In this document: positions 1 to 6,968 of the stretch, piece by piece
How the letters are laid out: the number at the start of each line of letters is the position of its first letter
Position numbering within the stretch: position 1 is the first letter of the stretch
Assembly (NCBI GenBank): GCA_023401595.1
Contig: JAEXDQ010000021.1
Coordinates: 1 to 20,420 of the forward strand
Source: Spirochaetota bacterium
Lineage (GTDB): Bacteria > Spirochaetota > Spirochaetia > Sphaerochaetales > Sphaerochaetaceae
DNA: 20,420 bases
Direction: 5' to 3'
Made by a program: the position numbers and the translations under genes
The notes under the pieces: model-generated
What the model saw: only the letters and a program-made list of their open reading frames with translations
Databases searched by the model: none
Told to the model about the DNA's origin: nothing

Positions 1-28
1 CAATAAGAAAGAAAAGGTATAGAAAAAA

Positions 29-87
29 GGGAATGGAACTCTACTATTGTCAAGTTACCAAACAACAACAAAGAGAGGACCATTCCC
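29..87 (+). repeat. 8-bp inverted repeat flanking the transposase ribosome-binding site
   Basis: GGGAATGG at 29-36 is the exact reverse complement of CCATTCCC at 80-87, which directly precedes the transposase ATG at 88. A transcript covering both arms could fold with the ribosome-binding site in the loop and the start codon at the stem foot. Whether this is regulatory is inference; an 8-bp repeat over 59 bp could also be chance. Confidence 0.4.
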
Positions 88-1440
88 ATGAACGAATCTA
101 TCAGCATCGAGCACAAAATCCAATACTTCAGCGTCACCAAAGAACCGAAAATCATCAGGTCGAAGTCCGGCAAGAGCGTCATGCTCACCGAAGGGGTGTG
201 CACCACGGAACTTCCGCGCACATGTCCTGAGTGTGGCGGGACTTTGCATGTCCATGACCACCAACATGTGTTCATCCAGGACCTCGAGCTCTTCGGCAGC
301 GTGAGCATCCTGAGGGTCCGCTACGCCAGGATGGAATGCCGCTGCCGCGAAGAGAAGCTGTCGCAGGAAGTTCCTTTCCGGGCCAAGGGGCACATGCTGA
401 CGACGCGCCTGGAGACAAGGGTGTGCCGACGGCTGAACCAAGGATCCACGCTCAAGGCCACGTCGGTCAGCCTCGGCATCCACCCTTCGGTCATCAAGGG
501 AATCGACAAAGAAAGGCTGAGGGGCAGGAGTTTTCTCACGAGGCCAGAATATGCCGCCGACATCGGAATAGACGAGTTCCTTCTTCACAAAGGACACCGC
601 TACGCCACCGTCGTCATCGACTTGGACAGGAAGAGGGTCATCTTCCTTGAGGAAGGCAAGAAGAAGGAGCAGGCGGAACACTTCATCCGTAGGATGGGCC
701 CCGCATGGATGAGCCATGTGAAGGCGGTCTCGATGGACATGAACGCCCAGTATGACAGCGCCTTCAGGGAGTCCGCGCCCCATGTCGCCATCGTCTACGA
801 CAGGTTCCACATGGTCAAGCTCTTCAACGACCCGGTCCTGACGGCCATCAGGAGAAGGCTTCAGAACGAGTGCGACGAGAACAAGGACAGGGAAGGCTTC
901 AAGCTGCTGAAAGGCTCAAGGTACATCTTGCTCACCTCCCCGCAGAAACTGAGGGAGAAGGAGGCGGCGGTCGAGAACAACGAGAGGCTCCGTCGGGATT
1001 ACATCAGCAAAGGGCTCTCGGTCCCGCCCGGGGAGAGGCTCATGAGGACAGGCTTCGTGAGGAAGCTCGAGACGCTTCTTTTCGCCAACGGCGAGCTGAA
1101 CGTCGCCTACCTGCTGCTGGACCAATTCAAGTACGCCTATGATGTGGACTCGATGGACGTGATGATGAAGGGGCTTGAACAATGGCACGCTCTGGCGCGG
1201 CAAAGCGACGTGCCAGAGATCCTGCGTTTCTCCCAGACTTTGAGATCTCATCAGGACGGCTTGGTGAACAGGGTGATCCACAAGATCTCAAGTGGCGCGG
1301 TCGAGGGAATCAACACAATGATCAAGAACTTGAGGAGGACGGCTTATGGTTTCAGGGATACGGAATACTTCTTCCTGAAGGTCATGTTTGAGAGCTACAA
1401 GCTCCGAACTGGCTACCTATCCCCCAAAATTCTGTTTTGA
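88..1440 (+). CDS. ISL3-family transposase
   Basis: This 450-residue protein would catalyse cut-and-paste movement of an insertion sequence. The N-terminal part has a zinc-finger arrangement typical of ISL3 transposases: C46-x2-C49 and C84-x-C86. A helix-turn-helix stretch follows at about residues 105-150. The DDE catalytic domain starts at GIDEF (D162), continues with VSMDMN (D217) and VYDRFH (D238), and ends with GAVEGINTMIKNLRR (E406), the usual ISL3 C-terminal signature. The length is normal and the frame is intact, so the enzyme may be active. The start has a GAGAGG Shine-Dalgarno at about 73-78. The stop codon lies only 4 nt from the T-tract of the tRNA-Cys terminator, so the right end of the element must be at or inside the end of the gene. 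I could not define matching terminal inverted repeats or a target duplication; the left end may lie outside the window. Confidence 0.93.
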   Translation: MNESISIEHKIQYFSVTKEPKIIRSKSGKSVMLTEGVCTTELPRTCPECGGTLHVHDHQHVFIQDLELFGSVSILRVRYARMECRCREEKLSQEVPFRAKGHMLTTRLETRVCRRLNQGSTLKATSVSLGIHPSVIKGIDKERLRGRSFLTRPEYAADIGIDEFLLHKGHRYATVVIDLDRKRVIFLEEGKKKEQAEHFIRRMGPAWMSHVKAVSMDMNAQYDSAFRESAPHVAIVYDRFHMVKLFNDPVLTAIRRRLQNECDENKDREGFKLLKGSRYILLTSPQKLREKEAAVENNERLRRDYISKGLSVPPGERLMRTGFVRKLETLLFANGELNVAYLLLDQFKYAYDVDSMDVMMKGLEQWHALARQSDVPEILRFSQTLRSHQDGLVNRVIHKISSGAVEGINTMIKNLRRTAYGFRDTEYFFLKVMFESYKLRTGYLSPKILF

Positions 1441-1444
1441 GCCC

Positions 1445-1481
1445 AAAAAAGAACCTCCTGATATCGGATGACATCAAGGGG
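1445..1481 (-). terminator. Intrinsic terminator of tRNA-Cys
   Basis: On the minus strand, CCCCTTGATGTC (1481-1470) pairs with GATATCAGGAGG (1465-1454) around an ATCC loop. Eleven of 12 positions pair, counting two G-T wobbles, and the stem is followed by TTCTTTTTT. It begins 8 nt after the tRNA 3' end, as expected for a monocistronic tRNA gene. Confidence 0.75.
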
Positions 1482-1489
1482 CTCGCTAA

Positions 1490-1561
1490 AGGTGCCGATC
1501 GGAATCGAACCGATGCATAGAGGTTTTGCAGACCTGTCCCTTACCGCTTGGGTACGGCACC
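1490..1561 (-). tRNA. tRNA-Cys (GCA)
   Basis: The 72-nt minus-strand sequence folds as a cloverleaf. The acceptor stem pairs GGTGCCG with CGGCACC, the anticodon loop CTGCAAA contains GCA (cysteine), the variable loop is five bases, and the T arm is ATCGG-TTCGATT-CCGAT. The discriminator base is T73, the known cysteine identity base. The outermost anticodon-stem pair (27-43) is a C-C mismatch; the other four pair. The 3' CCA is not encoded and must be added afterwards. A terminator follows at once and a promoter lies 18 nt upstream. Confidence 0.95.
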
Positions 1562-1576
1562 ATGTTCTCGGTAGGA

Positions 1577-1605
1577 TTGACCATAGCAGAAAAACTACGG
1601 ATAAT
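1577..1605 (+). promoter_or_regulatory. Predicted sigma70-type promoter of the 1667-2296 gene
   Basis: TTGACC (1577-1582), a 17-bp spacer and GATAAT (1600-1605), each five of six to consensus. The expected transcription start near 1612 gives a leader of about 55 nt before the ATG at 1667. Confidence 0.6.
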
Positions 1606-1608
1606 CAA
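1580..1608 (-). promoter_or_regulatory. Predicted sigma70-type promoter of tRNA-Cys
   Basis: Read on the minus strand: TTGATT (1608-1603), a 17-bp spacer, then TATGGT (1585-1580), ending 18 nt before the mature tRNA 5' end. Each hexamer matches consensus at four of six bases. It occupies the same DNA as the plus-strand promoter at 1577-1605. Confidence 0.5.
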
Positions 1609-1666
1609 GTATATCAAACCATAATTCCCTTCATGCTGGGCTTCCATGCATGGGGCAGGAGGAGAA

Positions 1667-2296
1667 ATGTCCAAGCGTATCGGTCGTATCGCCGCGACCG
1701 TCCTGTTGGCGATCGTTGTTTCCGTTCCTGTTTTCGCTACTGAGAACTGGATGTCCGCCACGTTCCAATACGAACATCTCTTCAACACGGCTCTCCGTGC
1801 CGACGCCGGCTCCGATTCCTTAGGCTTCGACGTCTCTTGGCATTCGTTCTTGGACAATTCGTTCGCCGGGTTCTTCGCAAGGACCGGCTTTCTGTTTTCT
1901 GTCGACAACCCCTCCGGAGGGGACGTTACGTTGTTCCGGCTCAACTTGCTGACCGGACCGGCTTTCATGGTCGACATCAACCGGATACTGACGTGGTATG
2001 TCGGTTTCGGGCCGTTTTTCTCCCAAGCCACCACCTTGGGAAATCTTTCCGGATATGAAACGTTGGTGGGAGCCGGCGTCGATACCGGATTACGGGTCAG
2101 CTTGTTCGCTGAGAACACCTCCGGGCTCTACTTGGTCGCCGGGGTGACCGGAAGCTGCAACTTCCTCAACATTACGAACAATGCGGTCTCCAACCGGATT
2201 ACCGGGCAGGTGATTCCGTATGTCGGATTCTGTTTCTCATACAACACATATCCTTACAACGGCTACTACGTATACAATCCGTTGCTCTGGCCCTGA
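1667..2296 (+). CDS. Predicted exported, outer-membrane beta-barrel-like protein of unknown function
   Basis: I do not recognise a named family. The 209-residue product has a clear signal peptide: MSKRIGR, a hydrophobic core (about residues 8-20) and a VFA|TEN cleavage site after about residue 24. The mature part alternates short strands rich in aromatic and small residues with Gly/Asn/Ser turns, and ends in a Tyr-rich tail (SYNTYPYNGYYVYNPLLWP). That pattern fits a small outer-membrane barrel of the kind common in treponemes. I chose ATG 1667 over ATG 1646 because AGGAGGAG lies just upstream (1657-1664) and the signal peptide then starts properly. The gene stands alone, with its own promoter upstream and a strong terminator after it. 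Function is unknown. Confidence 0.75.
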   Translation: MSKRIGRIAATVLLAIVVSVPVFATENWMSATFQYEHLFNTALRADAGSDSLGFDVSWHSFLDNSFAGFFARTGFLFSVDNPSGGDVTLFRLNLLTGPAFMVDINRILTWYVGFGPFFSQATTLGNLSGYETLVGAGVDTGLRVSLFAENTSGLYLVAGVTGSCNFLNITNNAVSNRITGQVIPYVGFCFSYNTYPYNGYYVYNPLLWP

Positions 2297-2332
2297 TTCA
2301 TCCCTTTGTGGAATACCTCCTGCCGCCGTTTC

Positions 2333-2376
2333 CGCCCCCGTCCTTCCACGCCTGTCGGGGGCGTTCTTGTTCCTTC
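2333..2376 (+). terminator. Intrinsic terminator after the 1667-2296 gene
   Basis: CGCCCCCG (2333-2340) and CGGGGGCG (2356-2363) form a perfect 8-bp GC stem with a 15-nt loop, followed by the T-rich TTCTTGTTCCTT. It lies 37 nt after the stop codon. Confidence 0.75.
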
Positions 2377-2465
2377 GCCAGCCTCAAGTGCGGGATACTG
2401 CCGATTGTTATTTCTTTTGTGAACTATTTTGAATGATATATGAACATAAAGTATGAATTTTCACA

Positions 2466-2495
2466 TTGACTTATGATTGTTTTTGAGCTTATTAT
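2466..2495 (+). promoter_or_regulatory. Predicted promoter of the DeoR-type regulator
   Basis: TTGACT (2466-2471), an 18-bp spacer and TATTAT (2490-2495) sit in an AT-rich stretch about 80 bp upstream of the ATG at 2577. The A-rich stretch at 2506-2523 downstream could hold an operator, but I see no clear palindrome. Confidence 0.5.
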
Positions 2496-2576
2496 AGTAA
2501 TATAGAACAAAAAGACCAAAAACATTCATGGTGGGCGTTGTGATATTGGCCTGTATCGGCAGAAGAGGGAACAGAT

Positions 2577-3359
2577 ATGGCAAGCATTCCGGCTGACAGA
2601 CACAAACACATACTGGATCTCATTAGAAAAGGGAACGTCGTACAGGTCAATGACCTGGCCGCCTATTTTCAGGTTTCGGAACTGACGATCCGCAGGGATC
2701 TTGATCAGCTCGCCGGTCAGGGACTGATAGAACGGACGCATGGCGGCGCCACCGCCCGGCGCAATCTTCCCGTTGAACCGGACTATGTGCAGAAATCCTC
2801 GGAATATCAATACGAGAAGCAAGCGATAGGCCGCGCCGCGGCGCAGTTGGTGGACGACGGCGATACCGTCTACATCAATAGCGGCTCAACGACTTTGGAG
2901 GTCATTCGCGCCCTTGTCTCCTCGGACAAGAAGATATCAATCGTTACGAACAACATAGATGCTGTATGGCTGATCAAGGAAGATTCTCCATGCAAGCTGA
3001 TTCTAGCCGGCGGCGTGGTACGTCCCCGTTCCCATTCCGTATCTGGCTCGCTGTCCCAGCTGATCCTTGACCAGGTTTTCGCCAACAAGGCGATCATCGG
3101 CGTCGATGGTTTCAGCTTGAACGTCGGGTTGACCACCCCGGTCCTGGAAGAGGCGGAGACGACCCGGGCAATGATTGAGAAGACCGTCGGAAAGGTCATC
3201 GTCGTCGCGGCGGGCAACAAAATCGGAGTTGTTTCCAACTTCAAGACCGTGGGGCTCGACCATATCGACACGCTGGTCACCGATGAAGCTGGCGGCCATC
3301 TGCTGACGGAAGACGCCACCGGAGCTTTGGAAGTCATCGTCGCGAAGACGAATGAATAG
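2577..3359 (+). CDS. DeoR/GlpR-family transcriptional regulator
   Basis: A 260-residue cytoplasmic repressor of the type that controls sugar or sugar-phosphate genes. The N-terminus has the DeoR winged helix-turn-helix (about residues 8-57), with VNDLAAYFQVSELTIRRDLDQLAGQGLIERTHGG matching the family signature. The rest is the DeoRC ligand-binding domain, with the phosphosugar-site-like motif YINSGSTTLEVIRAL and NKAIIGVDGFSLNVGLTTP. Length is typical. The start has AGAGGGA upstream. It lies 130 bp before an Ldh_2-family dehydrogenase and a malic enzyme on the same strand with no terminator between, so these are the likeliest targets and may be cotranscribed. Its effector cannot be read from the sequence; the family usually senses phosphorylated sugars. 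Confidence 0.92.
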   Translation: MASIPADRHKHILDLIRKGNVVQVNDLAAYFQVSELTIRRDLDQLAGQGLIERTHGGATARRNLPVEPDYVQKSSEYQYEKQAIGRAAAQLVDDGDTVYINSGSTTLEVIRALVSSDKKISIVTNNIDAVWLIKEDSPCKLILAGGVVRPRSHSVSGSLSQLILDQVFANKAIIGVDGFSLNVGLTTPVLEEAETTRAMIEKTVGKVIVVAAGNKIGVVSNFKTVGLDHIDTLVTDEAGGHLLTEDATGALEVIVAKTNE

Positions 3360-3394
3360 ATACAGGACGCCCTTTTCGCCGCGTCTGACCGGTG

Positions 3395-3435
3395 GAAGGG
3401 GATTGAACGACCGACAAAGATAGCGAAGGGGATTG
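3395..3435 (+). repeat. 11-bp direct repeat upstream of the Ldh_2 gene
   Basis: GAAGGGGATTG occurs exactly at 3395-3405 and 3425-3435, with 30 bp between starts (about three helical turns), in the 130-bp gap between the DeoR gene and the dehydrogenase. Direct repeats are a common operator form for DeoR-type regulators, but a role here is inference. Confidence 0.45.
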
Positions 3436-3489
3436 CCCGCAAGACGGAGGAACCGGTGTTGCGAGCTTTAACCGGAAAAGGAGCAGTCT

Positions 3490-4635
3490 ATGGATTACGA
3501 AAAGGATTATGCGAAGCAATACGCGAATTGCGCGTGGATCGATTTTGATGAACTCGAAAAGTTCATGATCGAAGCTTTGGAACATGCCGGCGTACCGGCC
3601 GAGGATGCCAGGACCATCGGCGACGTATTGATTGAATCTGACAAGAGGGGAATCGACTCTCATGGCATCGGGCGTCTCAAACCCATCTATATCGACCGTA
3701 TCGACATGGGTATCATGAATCCTGTAACCAAGATAGACGTCCTCAAGGACGAGGCTGCGACCGCAGTGCTTGACGGCAACAACGGCATGGGGCATGTGGT
3801 CGGGGTGCGGGCCATGAACATGGCTATTGAAAAAGCCCGCGAATATGGTTTGGGCATGGTCGTGGTACGGAACTCCAACCACTACGGTATCGCCGGATAC
3901 TATGCGACCATGGCGACCGAGGCCGGTATGGTCGGTATCACCGGTACGAACGCCCGTCCTTCCATCGCGCCGACCTTCGGCGTCGAGAACATGATGGGCA
4001 CGAACCCGTTGACCTTCGGCATCCCGACCGATGAAGAGTTCCCCTTCGTCCTCGACTGCGCTACTTCCGTTTCCCAGCGTGGCAAGATCGAAGTCTACGG
4101 ACGCGCCGGAAAACAGCTGCCTCCCGGTTGGGTGATCGGGCTCGACGGCAAGACCAGGACCGATACGCAGCAGGTGCTGAAGGACCTGACCACTGGACAG
4201 GCCGCCTTGACTCCGCTTGGCGGAATCGGCGAAGAGACCGGAGGATACAAGGGCTATGGCTATGCCGCCGTGGTCGAGATTCTCTGCGCCGCCTTGCAAG
4301 ACGGAGCCTGGATGAAGGCGTTGAACGGTTTTGACGCCGATCACAAACCGATTCCGTATCCGCTCGGCCATTTCTTTATCGCGATCGATCCCGCCCATTT
4401 CATGGGGCTTGATATCTTCAAACGGATCGCAGGTAGCATCTGCCGCGAATTGCGCGCTTCCCAGAAGGCTCCCGGGTGCGACCGGATATATACCGCCGGA
4501 GAGAAGGAATGGGAGGCTCGCAAGTACCGCGAGACCCATGGCTGTCCGGTTCCTCCGAGCCTGCAGAAGGTCATGACCACCCTTCGCGACCGTTGGGGCA
4601 TGGACTATCATTGGGATTTCGAGGCCGCCAAATAA
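3490..4635 (+). CDS. Ldh_2-family NAD(P)-dependent oxidoreductase (malate/L-lactate dehydrogenase type)
   Basis: This 381-residue enzyme belongs to the family of YlbC/AllD/YiaK/ComC and archaeal-type malate dehydrogenases, which reduce 2-keto acids (or imines) or oxidise the matching 2-hydroxy acids. It is unrelated to classical Rossmann MDH/LDH. Signatures seen: GIDSHGIGRL (His58), NSNHYGIAGYY (His131), the cofactor-region motif TGTNARPSIAPTFG, and GGYKGYGYAAVVEILCAAL. It is somewhat longer than most family members, with an extended C-terminal tail of about 40 residues. AAAAGGAG precedes the ATG at good spacing. Substrate cannot be assigned: malate fits the malic enzyme next to it, but lactate, ureidoglycolate, 2,3-diketogulonate and sulfolactate are all family substrates. 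Confidence 0.9.
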   Translation: MDYEKDYAKQYANCAWIDFDELEKFMIEALEHAGVPAEDARTIGDVLIESDKRGIDSHGIGRLKPIYIDRIDMGIMNPVTKIDVLKDEAATAVLDGNNGMGHVVGVRAMNMAIEKAREYGLGMVVVRNSNHYGIAGYYATMATEAGMVGITGTNARPSIAPTFGVENMMGTNPLTFGIPTDEEFPFVLDCATSVSQRGKIEVYGRAGKQLPPGWVIGLDGKTRTDTQQVLKDLTTGQAALTPLGGIGEETGGYKGYGYAAVVEILCAALQDGAWMKALNGFDADHKPIPYPLGHFFIAIDPAHFMGLDIFKRIAGSICRELRASQKAPGCDRIYTAGEKEWEARKYRETHGCPVPPSLQKVMTTLRDRWGMDYHWDFEAAK

Positions 4636-4652
4636 TCATACCGGCTAAGAGA

Positions 4653-4698
4653 ATGCGAAAGCCGGCTCAGCCTTCAGGCGGCCGGTGTCGTTTCGCAT
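4653..4698 (+). other. Intergenic stem-loop between dehydrogenase and malic enzyme
   Basis: ATGCGAAA (4653-4660) pairs with TTTCGCAT (4691-4698). The inner arm GCCGGC (4661-4666) pairs with GCCGGT (4681-4686), with a 4-nt bulge (4687-4690). No T-tract follows, so it is more likely an mRNA processing or stability element than a terminator. Confidence 0.5.
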
Positions 4699-4741
4699 CA
4701 CGACGACATCATATATATCAATAGGATAAGGAACTGTAACT

Positions 4742-6031
4742 ATGAAAGATGAACTGAAAGAACGAGCGTTGGCCTACCATTGCCTGGACGGTGTTCCCGG
4801 CAAGGTCTCCGTTGTACCGACCAAGCCTTGTCAGACGGCCGACGATCTTGGACTCGCCTATACTCCCGGCGTAGCCAAGCCTGTGCTTGAGATCGCGGAA
4901 AATCCAGACGACGCCTACAAGTATACTTCAAAAGGCAATCTGGTCGCCGTTATCTCCAATGGCACCGCTATCCTGGGCCTCGGAGACCGCGGCGCGCTCG
5001 CATCAAAACCCGTCATGGAAGGGAAGGGCGTCCTGTTCAAGCGTTTCGCCGATATCGATGTGTTCGATATCGAGATCGATGAGAAGGACCCCGACAAGAT
5101 CATCGAGATCGTCCGTGCGATTTCCACGACGTTCGGCGGCATCAACCTTGAAGACATCAAGGGGCCCGAATGCTTCAGAATCGAACAGGAGCTGATCGAG
5201 AAGTGTGATATTCCCGTTTTCCACGATGACCAACATGGCACCGCCATCATCGCCACCGCCGGTATGATGAACGCCTGCGAGGTCGTCGGCAAGAAGCTGG
5301 GGGATATCAAGGTCGTCGTCAACGGCGCTGGCGCGGCTGGTATTTCCTGTGCGAAGATGTTCGTCGCCGCCGGCGTGAAGCGCGGGAACATCGTCATGTG
5401 CGACAGCAAGGGTGTCATCTACAAAGGGCGTATCGCCGGTATGACGGCGGAGAAGGAGGAGTTCGCAACCGAGCTTCCTGTACGGACCCTGGCGGAAGCC
5501 ATGGTCGGCGCCGATTTCTTCATGGGACTTTCCGTCGCCGACTGCGTGACGCCTGAGATGCTGCTTTCCATGGCTAAGGATCCCGTGGTGTTCGCCATGG
5601 CCAACCCGAATCCAGAGATCAATTACGAACTGGCGGTTGCGACGCGCAAGGACCTGATCATGGCAACTGGTCGCAGCGACTATCCGAACCAGATCAACAA
5701 TGTCCTCGGTTTCCCCTTCATTTTCCGCGGTGCGCTCGATGTCAGGGCTTCACGGATCAGCGAAGGCATGAAGATGGCTGCGGCGAAGGCTCTCGCCGCC
5801 CTTGCCAAGGAACCGGTTCCCGCAGAGGTCGCCAAGGCCTATGGCGGGCATGGGTTCTCGTTTGGCCGGAGCTATATCGTGCCCAAGCCGTTCGACCCTC
5901 GAGTGATTTCCTGGGAAGCCGTGGCCGTGGCCAAAGCCGCTTGCGAAGAGGGGCTCGCCGCCAGACCGATCACCGACTGGGACGCCTACAGGGCGAGCCT
6001 TGAAAAGCGGATGGAGAAGTACTGGAAGTAG
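4742..6031 (+). CDS. Malic enzyme (malate dehydrogenase, oxaloacetate-decarboxylating)
   Basis: Oxidative decarboxylation of malate to pyruvate and CO2 with NAD or NADP. The 429-residue length matches the short bacterial form, without the phosphotransacetylase domain of the long MaeB type. Conserved features: LAYTPGVAKP with catalytic Tyr40; SKPVMEGKGVLFKRFADIDVF with catalytic Lys95; metal-site acidic residues in NLEDIKGPECF (E137, D138) and PVFHDDQHGTA (D162, D163); the nucleotide-binding loop NGAGAAG (194-200); and FAMANPNPEI further on. AAGGAA lies 8 nt before the ATG. It follows the Ldh_2 dehydrogenase by 106 bp, with a stem-loop in the gap, and probably shares its transcript. The pair could supply pyruvate and NAD(P)H from C4 acids. 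Cofactor choice is not decidable by eye. Confidence 0.95.
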   Translation: MKDELKERALAYHCLDGVPGKVSVVPTKPCQTADDLGLAYTPGVAKPVLEIAENPDDAYKYTSKGNLVAVISNGTAILGLGDRGALASKPVMEGKGVLFKRFADIDVFDIEIDEKDPDKIIEIVRAISTTFGGINLEDIKGPECFRIEQELIEKCDIPVFHDDQHGTAIIATAGMMNACEVVGKKLGDIKVVVNGAGAAGISCAKMFVAAGVKRGNIVMCDSKGVIYKGRIAGMTAEKEEFATELPVRTLAEAMVGADFFMGLSVADCVTPEMLLSMAKDPVVFAMANPNPEINYELAVATRKDLIMATGRSDYPNQINNVLGFPFIFRGALDVRASRISEGMKMAAAKALAALAKEPVPAEVAKAYGGHGFSFGRSYIVPKPFDPRVISWEAVAVAKAACEEGLAARPITDWDAYRASLEKRMEKYWK

Positions 6032-6078
6032 TCCGGCTTTTTGTTCCTGTGTTTCCGTTATACAAGATGTTATGTAGC

Positions 6079-6132
6079 AAGAAGAGGGTGTCTCGAAAGC
6101 TTATTCTGGACTTTCGTTGATACCCTCTTCTT
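6079..6132 (+). terminator. Long stem-loop after the malic enzyme, probable terminator
   Basis: Bases 6079-6092 pair with 6119-6132 (14 bp with one G-T). After a small internal loop, CGAAAG (6094-6099) pairs with CTTTCG (6111-6116) around an 11-nt loop. CTTCTAT follows on the plus strand, a weak T-tract. It sits between converging genes and the 185-bp gap (6032-6216) holds nothing else I can identify. Confidence 0.6.
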
Positions 6133-6216
6133 CTATGCCATAATAAAGGCAGCGGTATGCATAGCCTGGGAAAAAGCGTTTTTCTTCTTGGAATACTTGA
6201 TTCCGACAGAAGCCCT

Positions 6217-6813
6217 CTATTGTTCTTCGATTCCGAACATCTCCCTCAGTTGGTCTTTCGCCTGATCCAGTGCCTGTTGGTATTGGGCGGTCAGCTGCTT
6301 GAGGTTCTGTTGGAGGAGCTTGACGAACTCGGGATCCTGTTCCGGGCGCAGAATGAAGTCCGGGCCATATTGCTGGCGTAGCTGGGCCTGTTTCTGTTCA
6401 AGCATCGGCTGGAACTGCTGTTTCATCCGGTCGACCAGATGCTCCTGCGTCTCCAGATACTGGCCGAAGAATCCTTCGAGCTGATCTATCAATGGAGTCG
6501 CCTGTGGATCGATGACGTCGGCGAGCTGATGCAGCCGTTGGAGGGAAGTCTTGTAGCCATCGTCCAGCGGCAGCGCCATGTTGAATAAAAGCGTCATCGC
6601 CATTCCCTGCTTGACCGTTTCGAGCTGTCCGACATCATAGGTGGAAAGCTTTTCCTTGATGTCTTCCAACGTTTTGTCTATGTCGGTCAGGAAGCTTCCG
6701 GCGAGCTGCCGGCCTTCTTTGATGAGGCTGTCATGCTGTATCTTGTCTGGATCGGCATGGATGTCTTCCGTGCGCTCCAATGCGATTTCCCATGCGGATT
6801 TGATTCTTCCCAT
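6217..6813 (-). CDS. Conserved hypothetical helical protein, probably spirochaete-specific
   Basis: The 198-residue product has no signal peptide or membrane segment and is strongly helical, with heptad-like stretches. The C-terminal half is rich in Gln and Leu (EQKQAQLRQQYGPDFILRPEQDPEFVKLLQQNLKQL...), suggesting a coiled coil. The N-terminus MGRIKSAWEIALERTEDIHADPDKIQ resembles, from memory, a conserved uncharacterised family of spirochaetes; I cannot verify that here. I chose the start at 6813 rather than the longer frame from 6951 because GAGGAGAAG lies just before this ATG (minus strand) and the upstream residues look non-coding. It is monocistronic, divergent from the TRIC-like gene. 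Function unknown. Confidence 0.8.
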   Translation of the reverse strand: MGRIKSAWEIALERTEDIHADPDKIQHDSLIKEGRQLAGSFLTDIDKTLEDIKEKLSTYDVGQLETVKQGMAMTLLFNMALPLDDGYKTSLQRLHQLADVIDPQATPLIDQLEGFFGQYLETQEHLVDRMKQQFQPMLEQKQAQLRQQYGPDFILRPEQDPEFVKLLQQNLKQLTAQYQQALDQAKDQLREMFGIEEQ

Positions 6814-6909
6814 ATGCTTCTCCTCTCGTGCGGCCCCTTCGCCCCATGCCGCGGTATCTCCGTTCGCATGGATTCGACGCCATACTGTCGAAATATCCCT
6901 ATAAAAAAC

Positions 6910-6938
6910 AAGATAACGGTAATCCGTAACTTGGACAA
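6910..6938 (-). promoter_or_regulatory. Candidate promoter of the helical hypothetical protein
   Basis: On the minus strand: TTGTCC (6938-6933), a 17-bp spacer and TATCTT (6915-6910), each four of six to consensus, about 97 bp upstream of the ATG at 6813. Weak evidence; listed because this divergent intergenic stretch should hold promoters for both genes. Confidence 0.3.
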
Positions 6939-6968
6939 GCGTTGTGAACATGATAGTGTTGGGAGGCT

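Noticed and set aside
3334..4611. 425-codon minus-strand open frame opposite the Ldh_2 dehydrogenase
   Set aside because: Antisense to a gene with clear family signatures; no motif, no ribosome site, and composition typical of a shadow frame.
4919..4928. AAGTATACTT, a GTATAC palindrome like the gntR operators
   Set aside because: It lies inside the malic enzyme coding region (YKYTS) and is single; other GTATAC hits in coding regions are also isolated and probably chance.
6041..6381. Small plus-strand frames after the malic enzyme
   Set aside because: They span the terminator hairpin and then run antisense to the helical protein gene; no ribosome site or motif.
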